Shown in pieces: positions 1-5,603 of a stretch of 9,771 nucleotides of DNA; within the stretch, counting starts at the first letter, position 1, and each line of letters opens with the position of its first letter. This stretch comes from Dehalococcoidia bacterium. GTDB taxonomy: Bacteria > Chloroflexota > Dehalococcoidia > SAR202 > UBA11138. A program made the position numbers and the translations under genes. The notes under the pieces were generated by a model that was given only the letters and a program-made list of their open reading frames with translations, ran no database searches and had not been told where the DNA came from. The stretch is taken from positions 1-9,771 of the forward strand of contig JAAXHZ010000274.1 in the NCBI GenBank assembly GCA_012270625.1, read 5' to 3'.

Positions 1-546
1 CACGAGTTCAGCGGCGGCCAGCGTCAGCGCATCGGAATCGCCCGCGCCCTGGCTGTCAACCCCAGCTTTATCGTATGCGACGAGCCCGTGTCTGCGCTGG
101 ACGTTTCGATTCAGGCCCAGGTTATCAACCTGCTGGAGGACTTACAGGAGCAGTTCGGACTCACATACCTGTTCATCGCTCACGACCTCTCGGTCGTCCG
201 GCACATCTCGGACCGCGTGGCGGTCATGTACCTCGGCCACATCGTCGAGATCGCTGACCGCAACGAGCTTTACGAAAACCCGCTCCACCCGTACACCCGC
301 GCGCTGCTGTCAGCGGTTCCTATCCCGGACCCGTTGATCGAGGCCCAGAGAGAGCGGATCATCCTGACGGGCGATGTCCCAAGCCCAATCGCGCCGCCCG
401 CCGGCTGCGTGTTCCACACACGCTGCCCGGTCATGGTGGACGACTGCCAGCTTGAGATGCCGGAGCTCCGCGAGGTGTCGCCAGGTCACTGGGTCTCCTG
501 CATCCAGGTAGAGGGCTGGGAGACTGCACGAGCGGGCGTAGGCTAA
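1..546 (+). CDS. Oligopeptide/dipeptide ABC transporter ATP-binding protein, C-terminal part (5' end outside window)
   Basis: This is the C-terminal 181 residues of the ATPase that powers a Dpp/Opp-type peptide (or nickel or sugar) importer at the cytoplasmic face of the membrane. The frame is open from base 1. It begins in the ABC signature (SGGQRQR), followed by Walker B (FIVCDEP), the D-loop (SALD) and the H-loop (IAHDLSVV). The C-terminal extension typical of OppD/OppF/DppF follows, with [15 protein letters not shown] and the cysteine-containing GCVFHTRCP segment. Walker A and the Q-loop lie upstream of the window. An internal ATG at 88 is not the start, because the signature motif precedes it in frame. 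The permease and binding-protein genes are presumably further left. The stop overlaps the stop of the convergent gene by 4 bp. The family is certain; the substrate is not predictable. Confidence 0.95.
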   Translation, partial: HEFSGGQRQRIGIARALAVNPSFIVCDEPVSALDVSIQAQVINLLEDLQEQFGLTYLFIAHDLSVVRHISDRVAVMYLGHIVEIADRNELYENPLHPYTRALLSAVPIPDPLIEAQRERIILTGDVPSPIAPPAGCVFHTRCPVMVDDCQLEMPELREVSPGHWVSCIQVEGWETARAGVG

Positions 547-2234
547 TCGTCTCGCCGCAGCCTCTCCATCTCCACGGCGAACCATAGCGCGAGATTTCCT
601 GTGCGATCGTCTTGGTCGTACTCTGCCGCGCGATCCAGGTAGAATCGCCGGTCATCGACCGCGCCGGTACCCGTGCATCCGTCCACTACCGCTCCATTGG
701 CGTCTATCCGCTCTGACGCGGCTCTCCAGAGGCTTTCGGCAAAGTCGCGGTACGAGTCGTCGAGCCATCCCATCCGCAGGCCCCTGGCTGCCGCGTATCC
801 GGCCATGCACGTCGCGGTCAGCTCCTGGTACGAGCCTGGAAAGTCCAGAAGCTGCGACAGCATCCCAGACGGTCGCTGAAGACCTCGCAGCGCGTCGAGA
901 TGACGAGTGTGCGTTTCGATCAGCGTCCCTCGGGCCGGGTGTGACTCCGGCAGACTCGTCAGCGTCTCTGCGTATCCGAGAGCCGCGAACCCGTTGCCCC
1001 GTCCCCAGTAGTGAGGTACTGATCGGCAGTGTCGGAAGAGTCCGTCGTCCTGCTGGATTTCGGCGTTCAGCAGAAATTCGGTCTGGATGTCCAGGTAGCT
1101 TGCGTCTCCTGTGAGAGCGTATGCCCTGCCCATCAGCGCGCCTGAGAAGAAGAAGTCCTCGGTGCGATAGTCGGGGTCGCATGGCGGAGGCGGGACGCCG
1201 GGGTCGTTGCCTCGATACAGATCGGCTGTCGCGACCAGCAGATCACGATAGCGCTCGTCGCCAGTTACCTCGAACATCTCGTCGCACCAGACCAACCCAG
1301 CGTGGTTCGCGCCGCCGTCGGACTCGGCAAACCAGGGCTTTGAGCCGGACAGGTACGGCTCCACCAGCTCGGCTATGCCCTGCGCGTACTCCGTTGCGTC
1401 TCCTGTAAGCTCGCCGAACCTGAGCCTGCCGCTCATGGCGACACCCTGCGTGTAGATCACTGGGTCGAGCGTATCCCCGTACCGCTCGACCAGAGACGCC
1501 GCGACGCTCAGCAGTGAGCGACTTCTGCGACTGGCGAGTTCGGAACGTGCCTGAGATGCAGCAGGGGTTCCCAAACCGTCCAGTGCGCTCCACAGCTTTG
1601 ACATCTCAGCCTGCACATCCGCTGCCGGAGCCGTAAGTCGGATACCTGGGACCTGTCCGAGATCGTTGGGAACACCCCGCGCCAGCGCCGCCAGCAGGCT
1701 CGAGTCTTCAGGCATGGGCCGAGCGCTCAGCGCGTCCGCCAGCGCCGATGGCGCTCCGGCGCACTCCCACGCCGCGGCGTCTCCGACGCGCACCTCGACC
1801 ACGTAGTCCGGCGCCATAAAGCCGATGTACCTCCACAGGTAGCGCGCCTCCGGATCGGTCTCGTGGTTGAAGTAGCCTCCCTGCGGAGGATAGCCGGTCG
1901 AAGGATCCCCGCCTGAGCCGTTGCCGCCAACGCCGAGACTCAGGCCGTCAGGGTTCGCGCACGGTATCGCGCTGAGCGCCACCCGATTTCTGAGCCGCTG
2001 GCTCGACGCGTATGCTCGCAGAGCAGAGACGGCGGCGTCCGCGTCGTCAGCTTTCCCGGACATCGCGCCTACAATAAGAACCCGGTGGCGGTCGCTGTCG
2101 TCTAGGTAGGCGTCCCGATGCACGAGCGCGACGATCTGGGTATCCCGTCGAGTGACCCCGCATCCGTCCACGGACCAGGGGGCTTCATGCTCGACGATTA
2201 TCGCATTGATCTGGTCTGTGAGTGGTGCTGCCAA
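543..2234 (-). CDS. Fusion protein: degenerate M14 carboxypeptidase-like domain plus GH88/GH105-like glycoside hydrolase domain
   Basis: A 563-residue protein. Residues 25-150 resemble the core of M14 zinc carboxypeptidases or deacylases: a VLIVGAMSG strand-turn where family members have an HGxE zinc site, then [10 protein letters not shown], matching the usual NPDG segment. The zinc ligands appear lost (SGKAD in place of HGxE; EVRVG where a histidine is expected). Residues 250-560 look like the alpha/alpha barrel of unsaturated uronyl hydrolases (GH88/GH105): repeated xTGDxxYxD helices, TEDFFFSG near 358-365 with Asp360 a candidate catalytic acid by analogy with YteR, and WGRGNGF at 410-416. 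GH105 enzymes remove unsaturated uronic acids from pectin or ulvan fragments, so that is a plausible but unproven substrate. There is no signal peptide, so it is probably cytoplasmic. The TTG start at 2234 is supported by AGGAG six bases upstream. It lies 55 bp downstream of the FAD oxidoreductase, probably in one operon. Confidence 0.8.
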   Translation of the reverse strand: MAAPLTDQINAIIVEHEAPWSVDGCGVTRRDTQIVALVHRDAYLDDSDRHRVLIVGAMSGKADDADAAVSALRAYASSQRLRNRVALSAIPCANPDGLSLGVGGNGSGGDPSTGYPPQGGYFNHETDPEARYLWRYIGFMAPDYVVEVRVGDAAAWECAGAPSALADALSARPMPEDSSLLAALARGVPNDLGQVPGIRLTAPAADVQAEMSKLWSALDGLGTPAASQARSELASRRSRSLLSVAASLVERYGDTLDPVIYTQGVAMSGRLRFGELTGDATEYAQGIAELVEPYLSGSKPWFAESDGGANHAGLVWCDEMFEVTGDERYRDLLVATADLYRGNDPGVPPPPCDPDYRTEDFFFSGALMGRAYALTGDASYLDIQTEFLLNAEIQQDDGLFRHCRSVPHYWGRGNGFAALGYAETLTSLPESHPARGTLIETHTRHLDALRGLQRPSGMLSQLLDFPGSYQELTATCMAGYAAARGLRMGWLDDSYRDFAESLWRAASERIDANGAVVDGCTGTGAVDDRRFYLDRAAEYDQDDRTGNLALWFAVEMERLRRDD

Positions 2235-2289
2235 TAGCTGCTCCTATACCCCTCTCCCCGAGGGACCGCCTGCTCAAACCTGCTTAGTT

Positions 2290-3408
2290 TCATCCGGTAA
2301 CCACGCTGTCGAATCGCTCTGGCCGGTAGTGTTCCAGGATATCGACGCGCGCGCCATCGAGTATCTCCATTGTCGCGAGTTCGCCCACTAGCGGCGCCAG
2401 GGTGATGCCGCTGTGCATCAGCGCGATGTACATGTTGGGTACAGCGTGAGTGAAACCGAGCACCGGCATACCGTCGATTGGCATCGGCCTGTATCCGACA
2501 GGCACCGGTACCGGGGTGGCAGACTTGAGCTCCGGCAGGTACACAGACGCGCGCGCCAGTATCTCGACGGCGTGCTCAGGCGAGTCATCTCGGGCGAGGC
2601 TCTCCTGGCTGCCCTCTCCCATCAGCACCACGCCGTCGGTACTCTGACGAATGTGCACCTCCTGACCTTCTGCGCCGACCGGCGGAGCATAGAGCGCGGC
2701 GACGTTCCTGAGAATTGGCGGCATAGGACTGGTACTGACGACCACGCCAGGGCTCTCCTCCTGCGGAACAGAAATCTCGGCCATCTCTGCCAGCTTTGTC
2801 GTGCCCACACCCGCCGCAAGCACGACCGCGTCGCACTCCACTGAGCCGTCGGATATCTGAACGGAATCCACGCGCCCAGCCTGCGTGTCCAGGCCGATGA
2901 CAGGTTTTCTGGATATGATCCTGCCGCCCATTTCGTGCACCCGCCGAGCGCAGGTCTGTGCGACCAGCGTGCCCGGCACGTGCCCGTCGTTGTCGCTGAT
3001 CGCGGCCGCCTTCACTAGCCCCGGTCTGAGGCCGGGTTCCAGTTGCATCATCTCCGACTCGTCAATCATCCTTGCGACGTAACCCCACGACTGCAGCCTG
3101 GCGACGTTCTGAGACAGCGCCTCCGCGTCTTCGTCCGTCGCTGCCCATGTCAGCTGTCCGCCCCATCGAAGGCCGATGTCGGCGTCGAGCAGACGCGCGA
3201 AGCGGTCCCAGGTATCCAGCGACCGCCTATTCAACCCACCATAGGTTCTAGGCTCCTTGCCAAAGCCGTTGATCCAAGCGAATGAGTGGCTGGTAGCCCC
3301 CATGCCAGGCTCGTCCGCGTCGATCAACGTCACGTCCGCCCCCCTGCGGGCGAGGTAAAAGGCAATCGCCCCGCCGACGATTCCGGCCCCTATCACGACT
3401 ATGCGCAT
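2290..3408 (-). CDS. FAD-dependent oxidoreductase, D-amino-acid oxidase/sarcosine oxidase (DAO) family
   Basis: A 372-residue flavoprotein predicted to oxidise a C-N bond of an amino acid or N-methylated amine in the cytoplasm. The N terminus carries the dinucleotide-binding Rossmann motif (GAGIVGG, residues 7-13), with an acidic residue at the end of strand 2 (Asp30) that would bind the adenosine ribose. The second FAD-contacting segment is DAVVLAAGVGT (193-203). The C-terminal DAO signature is GYRPMPIDGMPVLG (305-318), followed by the HSGITLAPLVGELA helix (332-345). Length is normal for the family. The ATG start is supported by a GAGGGAG stretch eight bases upstream. It is the first gene of a probable two-gene unit with the M14-like/GH105 fusion. 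The substrate cannot be read from the sequence; glycine/sarcosine oxidase-like or D-amino-acid dehydrogenase-like activities are equally possible. Confidence 0.9.
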   Translation of the reverse strand: MRIVVIGAGIVGGAIAFYLARRGADVTLIDADEPGMGATSHSFAWINGFGKEPRTYGGLNRRSLDTWDRFARLLDADIGLRWGGQLTWAATDEDAEALSQNVARLQSWGYVARMIDESEMMQLEPGLRPGLVKAAAISDNDGHVPGTLVAQTCARRVHEMGGRIISRKPVIGLDTQAGRVDSVQISDGSVECDAVVLAAGVGTTKLAEMAEISVPQEESPGVVVSTSPMPPILRNVAALYAPPVGAEGQEVHIRQSTDGVVLMGEGSQESLARDDSPEHAVEILARASVYLPELKSATPVPVPVGYRPMPIDGMPVLGFTHAVPNMYIALMHSGITLAPLVGELATMEILDGARVDILEHYRPERFDSVVTG

Positions 3409-3463
3409 ACCGCTGGCTCCCTCAAAGCTTCAGGCCCCAGTTTACCCTTTTGGGGGTTCTGAC

Positions 3464-3835
3464 CTACGGTACTCCCGGTGGCTTAACCATAATGTCAGAA
3501 ATCGAATCATTCACGTTCTTCATTTGGATGCGCCCTTCATACTCGTCTGCACTACGGTCACCCTTCCGACTGTTGCAATGTTGGCAGAGAATTTGCAGAT
3601 TGTCTGGTTCATCTGTGCCGCCAAGAGCAAGGGGTGTCCTGTGGTCGATCTCCAATGAATACCTGCTTCCACAATATCTGCATTTCCGCCCGTCTCGGTC
3701 AAAGATGCACTGTCGCAACGACTTAGATAAACGACGGCGGCTACGAGGTTCAGACGAATTCTCGGAACACTTTGAGCATAGTAGCGACACACCAGGTGGT
3801 TTGCGGCGGAAACAAGTTTGACACATTGACTTCAC
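3464..3835 (-). CDS. HNH endonuclease with N-terminal zinc knuckle; probable nuclease part of the R-M locus
   Basis: From a GTG at 3835 this frame gives 123 residues. A four-cysteine knuckle (CQTC at 5-8, CSKC at 20-23) precedes an HNH/McrA-like metal-finger nuclease: CRYC (52-55), LEIDHRTPLALGG (61-73) with the general-base His65, Asn79 in DNLQ, then CQHCNSRKG (84-92). The third motif position is Asn88, making an HNN variant. Such domains nick or cut DNA using one metal ion. The frame stays open to an ATG at 3964, but the residues before about 3850 look like an out-of-frame shadow of the neighbouring ORF. The GTG overlaps the upstream stop as GTGA, suggesting translational coupling; ATG at 3826 is an alternative start. 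A -1 frameshift could instead join it to the preceding ORF. Base composition is clearly lower in GC than the flanks. Confidence 0.75.
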   Translation of the reverse strand: MKSMCQTCFRRKPPGVSLLCSKCSENSSEPRSRRRLSKSLRQCIFDRDGRKCRYCGSRYSLEIDHRTPLALGGTDEPDNLQILCQHCNSRKGDRSADEYEGRIQMKNVNDSISDIMVKPPGVP

Positions 3836-4116
3836 TGGTTGAACCCCAAAAGCAAACAGAACCTTCCGCGATAGTACTGTGAAGCTCTTGGATGCTCTCG
3901 CAAAAGTGAGGGATGGGCGAACACCAGCTTGGGTTCGATTCCAGAACCTGTGACGTACTCCCATACCTGCTCGCTGATCATCAGATCGTCCAGCGGACAG
4001 AATGCAAGTTCAGCTGTGAAGCTGGTTATCATCTCGCGAAGTATGTGGTCTGTCCTTTGCCGTATCCTCTCCGACATCAGGGTGGACCTAAGCTGGGCAT
4101 CGTGCAAATTAGCCAT
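3832..4116 (-). CDS. 94-residue ORF, candidate N-terminal part of a type II restriction endonuclease
   Basis: I do not recognise this ORF with certainty. It encodes 94 residues, largely helical in appearance, with a basic first third (SERIRQRTDHILREMITSF) and, near its end, VFAHPSLLREHPRASQYYRG. That last stretch recalls the helical N-terminal region of some type II restriction enzymes; this is recognition, not a search result. Its ATG overlaps the methyltransferase stop by 8 bp (4109-4116), and it ends in a GTGA overlap with the HNH ORF, so all three are likely translated as a coupled block. It stops three codons after a T-TTG-GGG sequence. Reading through in the -1 frame gives one 217-residue protein ending in the HNH domain. 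Alternatives are a small independent protein or a gene broken by a one-base loss. Confidence 0.5.
   Translation of the reverse strand: MANLHDAQLRSTLMSERIRQRTDHILREMITSFTAELAFCPLDDLMISEQVWEYVTGSGIEPKLVFAHPSLLREHPRASQYYRGRFCLLLGFNQ
3844..3850 (-). other. Slippery heptamer T TTG GGG at the junction of two overlapping frames
   Basis: Read on the minus strand, the bases form T TTG GGG in the frame of the 94-residue ORF, which fits the canonical X XXY YYZ pattern for -1 ribosomal slippage. After a -1 shift, translation continues as VQPVKSMCQTC into the HNH frame, giving 91 + 126 = 217 residues. The zero-frame TGA lies three codons downstream. The same run of four G is also a likely place for a one-base indel. 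No clear downstream stem-loop was identified by eye. Confidence 0.35.
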
Positions 4117-5146
4117 TTGCCCGCACCCACTTATAGACGCACTTTCTTATCTCGCGCCTGCCAAAGCGACGCATCTGCTGGCTGGAATTGCCTTTGCCAC
4201 GTGGCAGAACCCATATCTTTTCGCAAACGAAACCCGATTGCTCGGCGAAGTCAGAGAGTATCAGGTCTGTAGGAACTTCCTCCCCGTGATACTGAACATT
4301 GTCGTTCACCATTATTACTGTGCCACCGGGACGTATAATCCGGCCCAGCTCCGAGATGATGAGCGCCATCTCAAAGAAGTAGCCCTCGATCAGGCGGACT
4401 ACGTGCCTGTTGCCCAATTCACTTATGTGCTGATTGAGGATATCTAAGATTTCGTGAATCGCGCCTTGTCCCTCGTACATTTTGAGTGCGTTCGCCAATG
4501 AATGGGAATCCTCGCCGTACGTGTTTAGTAACCACTCCAGTTTTGGTCTGTTTTCGACAGTCGCGGTCAACATGCTCTGCCGAAGCTCGGAAAACGCCGC
4601 CTGATCGTATCCGAGCCAAGCCAGCTCCAGCGCGTAGGTTCGGGTGTAGTCATAGCGATTGGCATACGGCGGCGAAGTGATGACCATATCGAATTCACCG
4701 CTTGGCAGAAAACGCAGCAGATCGAGGCTCGAACCGACTTGAAACTCAGGGTATCCTCCTCCGTACTCCATCTTCAGAAAGTCAATGTCCTGAACCATTT
4801 GGAATAGGCGAGCCGCAACGGCTTGTTCTAGGGTCAGGATTGTACCCTTATCAACCCTTCCCCTTAGATTTCTTGCTGCCCTATAGTCCCACCGTAAGTA
4901 TTGACCGTCCTTGCGAGTGTAGCTCACATCTTCCAAAACTGTCATGCAGGCGAGGTCGAGCACTCTCTTTATGCTGGAGTCGGCGATCTCATCTATGAAT
5001 TTGCGTGCCCTGGCTATGGCAGTTTCTGTCTCGGCAGGGAAGGCAGCTTCAGTTATCCTGACGTGCGGGGAGGCTCTCACTCCTGAAGCCTCTCCACTCA
5101 TTCCTCGAATGATATAATCCGGCCAACTTTCAGCCATGAGGTACAT
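4109..5146 (-). CDS. Type II DNA amino-methyltransferase (N4-cytosine or N6-adenine), apparently lacking SAM motif I
   Basis: This protein of 345 residues would methylate an exocyclic amino group in a short DNA site and so protect it from a partner nuclease. The catalytic motif IV is TSPPY (157-161) in DMVITSPPYANRYDYTRT, followed by ALELAWLGY. Near the C terminus are IRPGGTVIMVNDN (271-283) and a final basic stretch. The conserved-looking SYTRKDGQYLRWD (75-87) lies upstream. No FxGxG SAM-binding motif is visible on either side of motif IV, so the N-terminal lobe seems to be missing. The frame stays open to 5473, but that part is antisense to the well-supported ABM gene and shows no methyltransferase motif. 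I chose ATG 5146, which has GGAG eight bases upstream; ATG 5137 or 5101 are alternatives. It is the first gene of the R-M-like block. It may be a truncated, inactive remnant. Confidence 0.75.
   Translation of the reverse strand: MYLMAESWPDYIIRGMSGEASGVRASPHVRITEAAFPAETETAIARARKFIDEIADSSIKRVLDLACMTVLEDVSYTRKDGQYLRWDYRAARNLRGRVDKGTILTLEQAVAARLFQMVQDIDFLKMEYGGGYPEFQVGSSLDLLRFLPSGEFDMVITSPPYANRYDYTRTYALELAWLGYDQAAFSELRQSMLTATVENRPKLEWLLNTYGEDSHSLANALKMYEGQGAIHEILDILNQHISELGNRHVVRLIEGYFFEMALIISELGRIIRPGGTVIMVNDNVQYHGEEVPTDLILSDFAEQSGFVCEKIWVLPRGKGNSSQQMRRFGRREIRKCVYKWVRANG
5110..5118 (+). promoter_or_regulatory. Extended -10 promoter element for the ABM-family gene
   Basis: The bases read TGATATAAT, a perfect TG-N-TATAAT extended -10. 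No good -35 hexamer is seen at the usual distance, which is typical of extended -10 promoters. Transcription would begin near 5125, leaving a leader of about 25 bases with GAGG at 5138-5141, eight bases before the ATG at 5150. The element lies in the divergent methyltransferase coding sequence if that gene starts at 5146. Confidence 0.5.
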
Positions 5147-5149
5147 GCA

Positions 5150-5488
5150 ATGATCTCCATTTTCGTAACGATTCGCATCAAAGAGGGATATGCCGACGAG
5201 TTCAGGGAGGCCAGCTTTGGTGACGCGCAGGGATCGGTTCGCGACGAGCCGGGCTGCTTTCGTTTCGATATCCTCCAGAACGCCGAGGACTCGAACCTCT
5301 TCCACCTGTACGAGGTATATGCGGACGATGCCGCCCTGGACGCCCACCGCGAAGCGCCTCACTACAAGAAGTGGCGCTCCTCGGTCGAGCACATGTTTGA
5401 CGGTGACATCGAGCGTGTCGCGATGACCACGATCTTCCCATCGGACGATGGCTGGCGCGCCCAGAAGCCCCATCTGCTGAACTGGTAG
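5150..5488 (+). CDS. ABM-family small monooxygenase-like protein (antibiotic biosynthesis monooxygenase/YgiN fold)
   Basis: A 112-residue protein of the dimeric alpha-beta barrel ABM superfamily, whose members include quinol monooxygenases, heme-degrading enzymes and many of unknown substrate. The family pattern is clear: first strand ISIFVTIRIKEGYADEF (2-18), the DEPGCFRFDIL turn and strand (32-42), FHLYEVYADDAALDAH (51-66), and the HYKKW helix start (71-75). Length is normal for the family. It is probably a soluble cytoplasmic protein. The ATG has GAGG eight bases upstream and a perfect extended -10 at 5110-5118. Its start lies three bases from the proposed start of the divergent methyltransferase. 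The 115-bp gap before the next gene and a separate promoter-like region there suggest it may be transcribed alone. Confidence 0.88.
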   Translation: MISIFVTIRIKEGYADEFREASFGDAQGSVRDEPGCFRFDILQNAEDSNLFHLYEVYADDAALDAHREAPHYKKWRSSVEHMFDGDIERVAMTTIFPSDDGWRAQKPHLLNW

Positions 5489-5506
5489 GTTAGACCCAAA
5501 AACACC

Positions 5507-5536
5507 TGCACATATCTGTCACATGTGACCTAGAAT
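5507..5536 (+). promoter_or_regulatory. Candidate promoter with palindromic operator in the spacer, upstream of the Asp-box gene
   Basis: TGCACA (5507-5512, four of six matches to TTGACA) and TAGAAT (5531-5536, five of six to TATAAT) are separated by 18 bases. The spacer contains the perfect palindrome GTCACATGTGAC. A start near 5543 would leave a leader of about 60 bases before the ATG at 5604. The elements are modest, so the promoter call is tentative. Confidence 0.35.
5518..5529. promoter_or_regulatory. Perfect 12-bp palindrome GTCACATGTGAC (possible operator)
   Basis: Six-base half-sites meet with no gap, and the symmetry ends at both sides (T/C mismatch next). It lies in the only non-coding gap between the ABM and Asp-box genes. 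Its size suits a homodimeric repressor, but no regulator gene is present in the window and the binding protein is unknown. Confidence 0.4.
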
Positions 5537-5588
5537 CGTTGATTGTGGGGACTTTGTCGTAGGTCGGCAAGACGTCCGCGCAATCATC

Positions 5589-5594
5589 AGGAGG
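5589..5594 (+). promoter_or_regulatory. Strong Shine-Dalgarno AGGAGG serving two overlapping ATG codons
   Basis: AGGAGG is followed by ATG at 5600 (five-base spacer) and ATG at 5604 (nine-base spacer). The first ATG opens only a six-codon peptide ending in TAG at 5618-5620. The second begins the 377-residue Asp-box protein. The choice of start could tune expression of the long frame. Confidence 0.6.
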
Positions 5595-5603
5595 TCGCAA
5601 TGA

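Larger units (their letters stand above)
3464..5146. other. Lower-GC restriction-modification island
   Basis: The three overlapping minus-strand ORFs here stand apart in composition. Sixty-base stretches counted by eye gave about 40% (3481-3540), 47% (3721-3780), 45% (4261-4320) and 53% (4801-4860) GC, against about 78% (1741-1800), 62% (5281-5340) and 67% (8101-8160) in the flanks. The edges coincide with the HNH stop on one side and the methyltransferase/ABM start region on the other. No transposase, integrase, terminal inverted repeat or target duplication was found at either edge. The pattern fits horizontal acquisition of an R-M locus between metabolic genes. Confidence 0.6.

Noticed and set aside
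652..1182. A 176-codon open frame on the minus strand.
   Set aside because: It overlaps the GH105-like domain in another frame on the same strand and is arginine-rich low-complexity, as expected of a shadow.
2413..2844. A 143-codon plus-strand frame.
   Set aside because: It is antisense to the DAO-family oxidoreductase and has no recognisable domain.
3444..3457. ACCCTTTTGGGGGT resembles a small hairpin after the HNH gene.
   Set aside because: The stem is only about four base pairs with no U-tract in the right place, too weak to call a terminator.
3836..3964. The HNH frame stays open upstream to an ATG at 3964.
   Set aside because: Most of this stretch overlaps the 94-residue ORF, reads like an out-of-frame shadow and has no visible ribosome site; the GTG in the GTGA overlap or a frameshift entry is more likely.
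3929..4447. A 172-codon plus-strand frame across the R-M block.
   Set aside because: It runs antisense to the methyltransferase C terminus and the 94-residue ORF, with no motif and no ribosome site.
3409..5149. Search for direct or inverted repeats bounding the low-GC island.
   Set aside because: Comparing both edges by eye showed no shared repeat or att-like sequence, so no mobile element is annotated.
5147..5473. The methyltransferase frame stays open upstream for another 109 codons.
   Set aside because: It is exactly antisense to the ABM-family gene, whose protein is clearly conserved, and shows no SAM-binding or other methyltransferase motif.
5518..5529. The palindrome could be read as a CRP/FNR-like site.
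   Set aside because: Its half-site spacing does not match TGTGA-N6-TCACA, so no named regulator is assigned.
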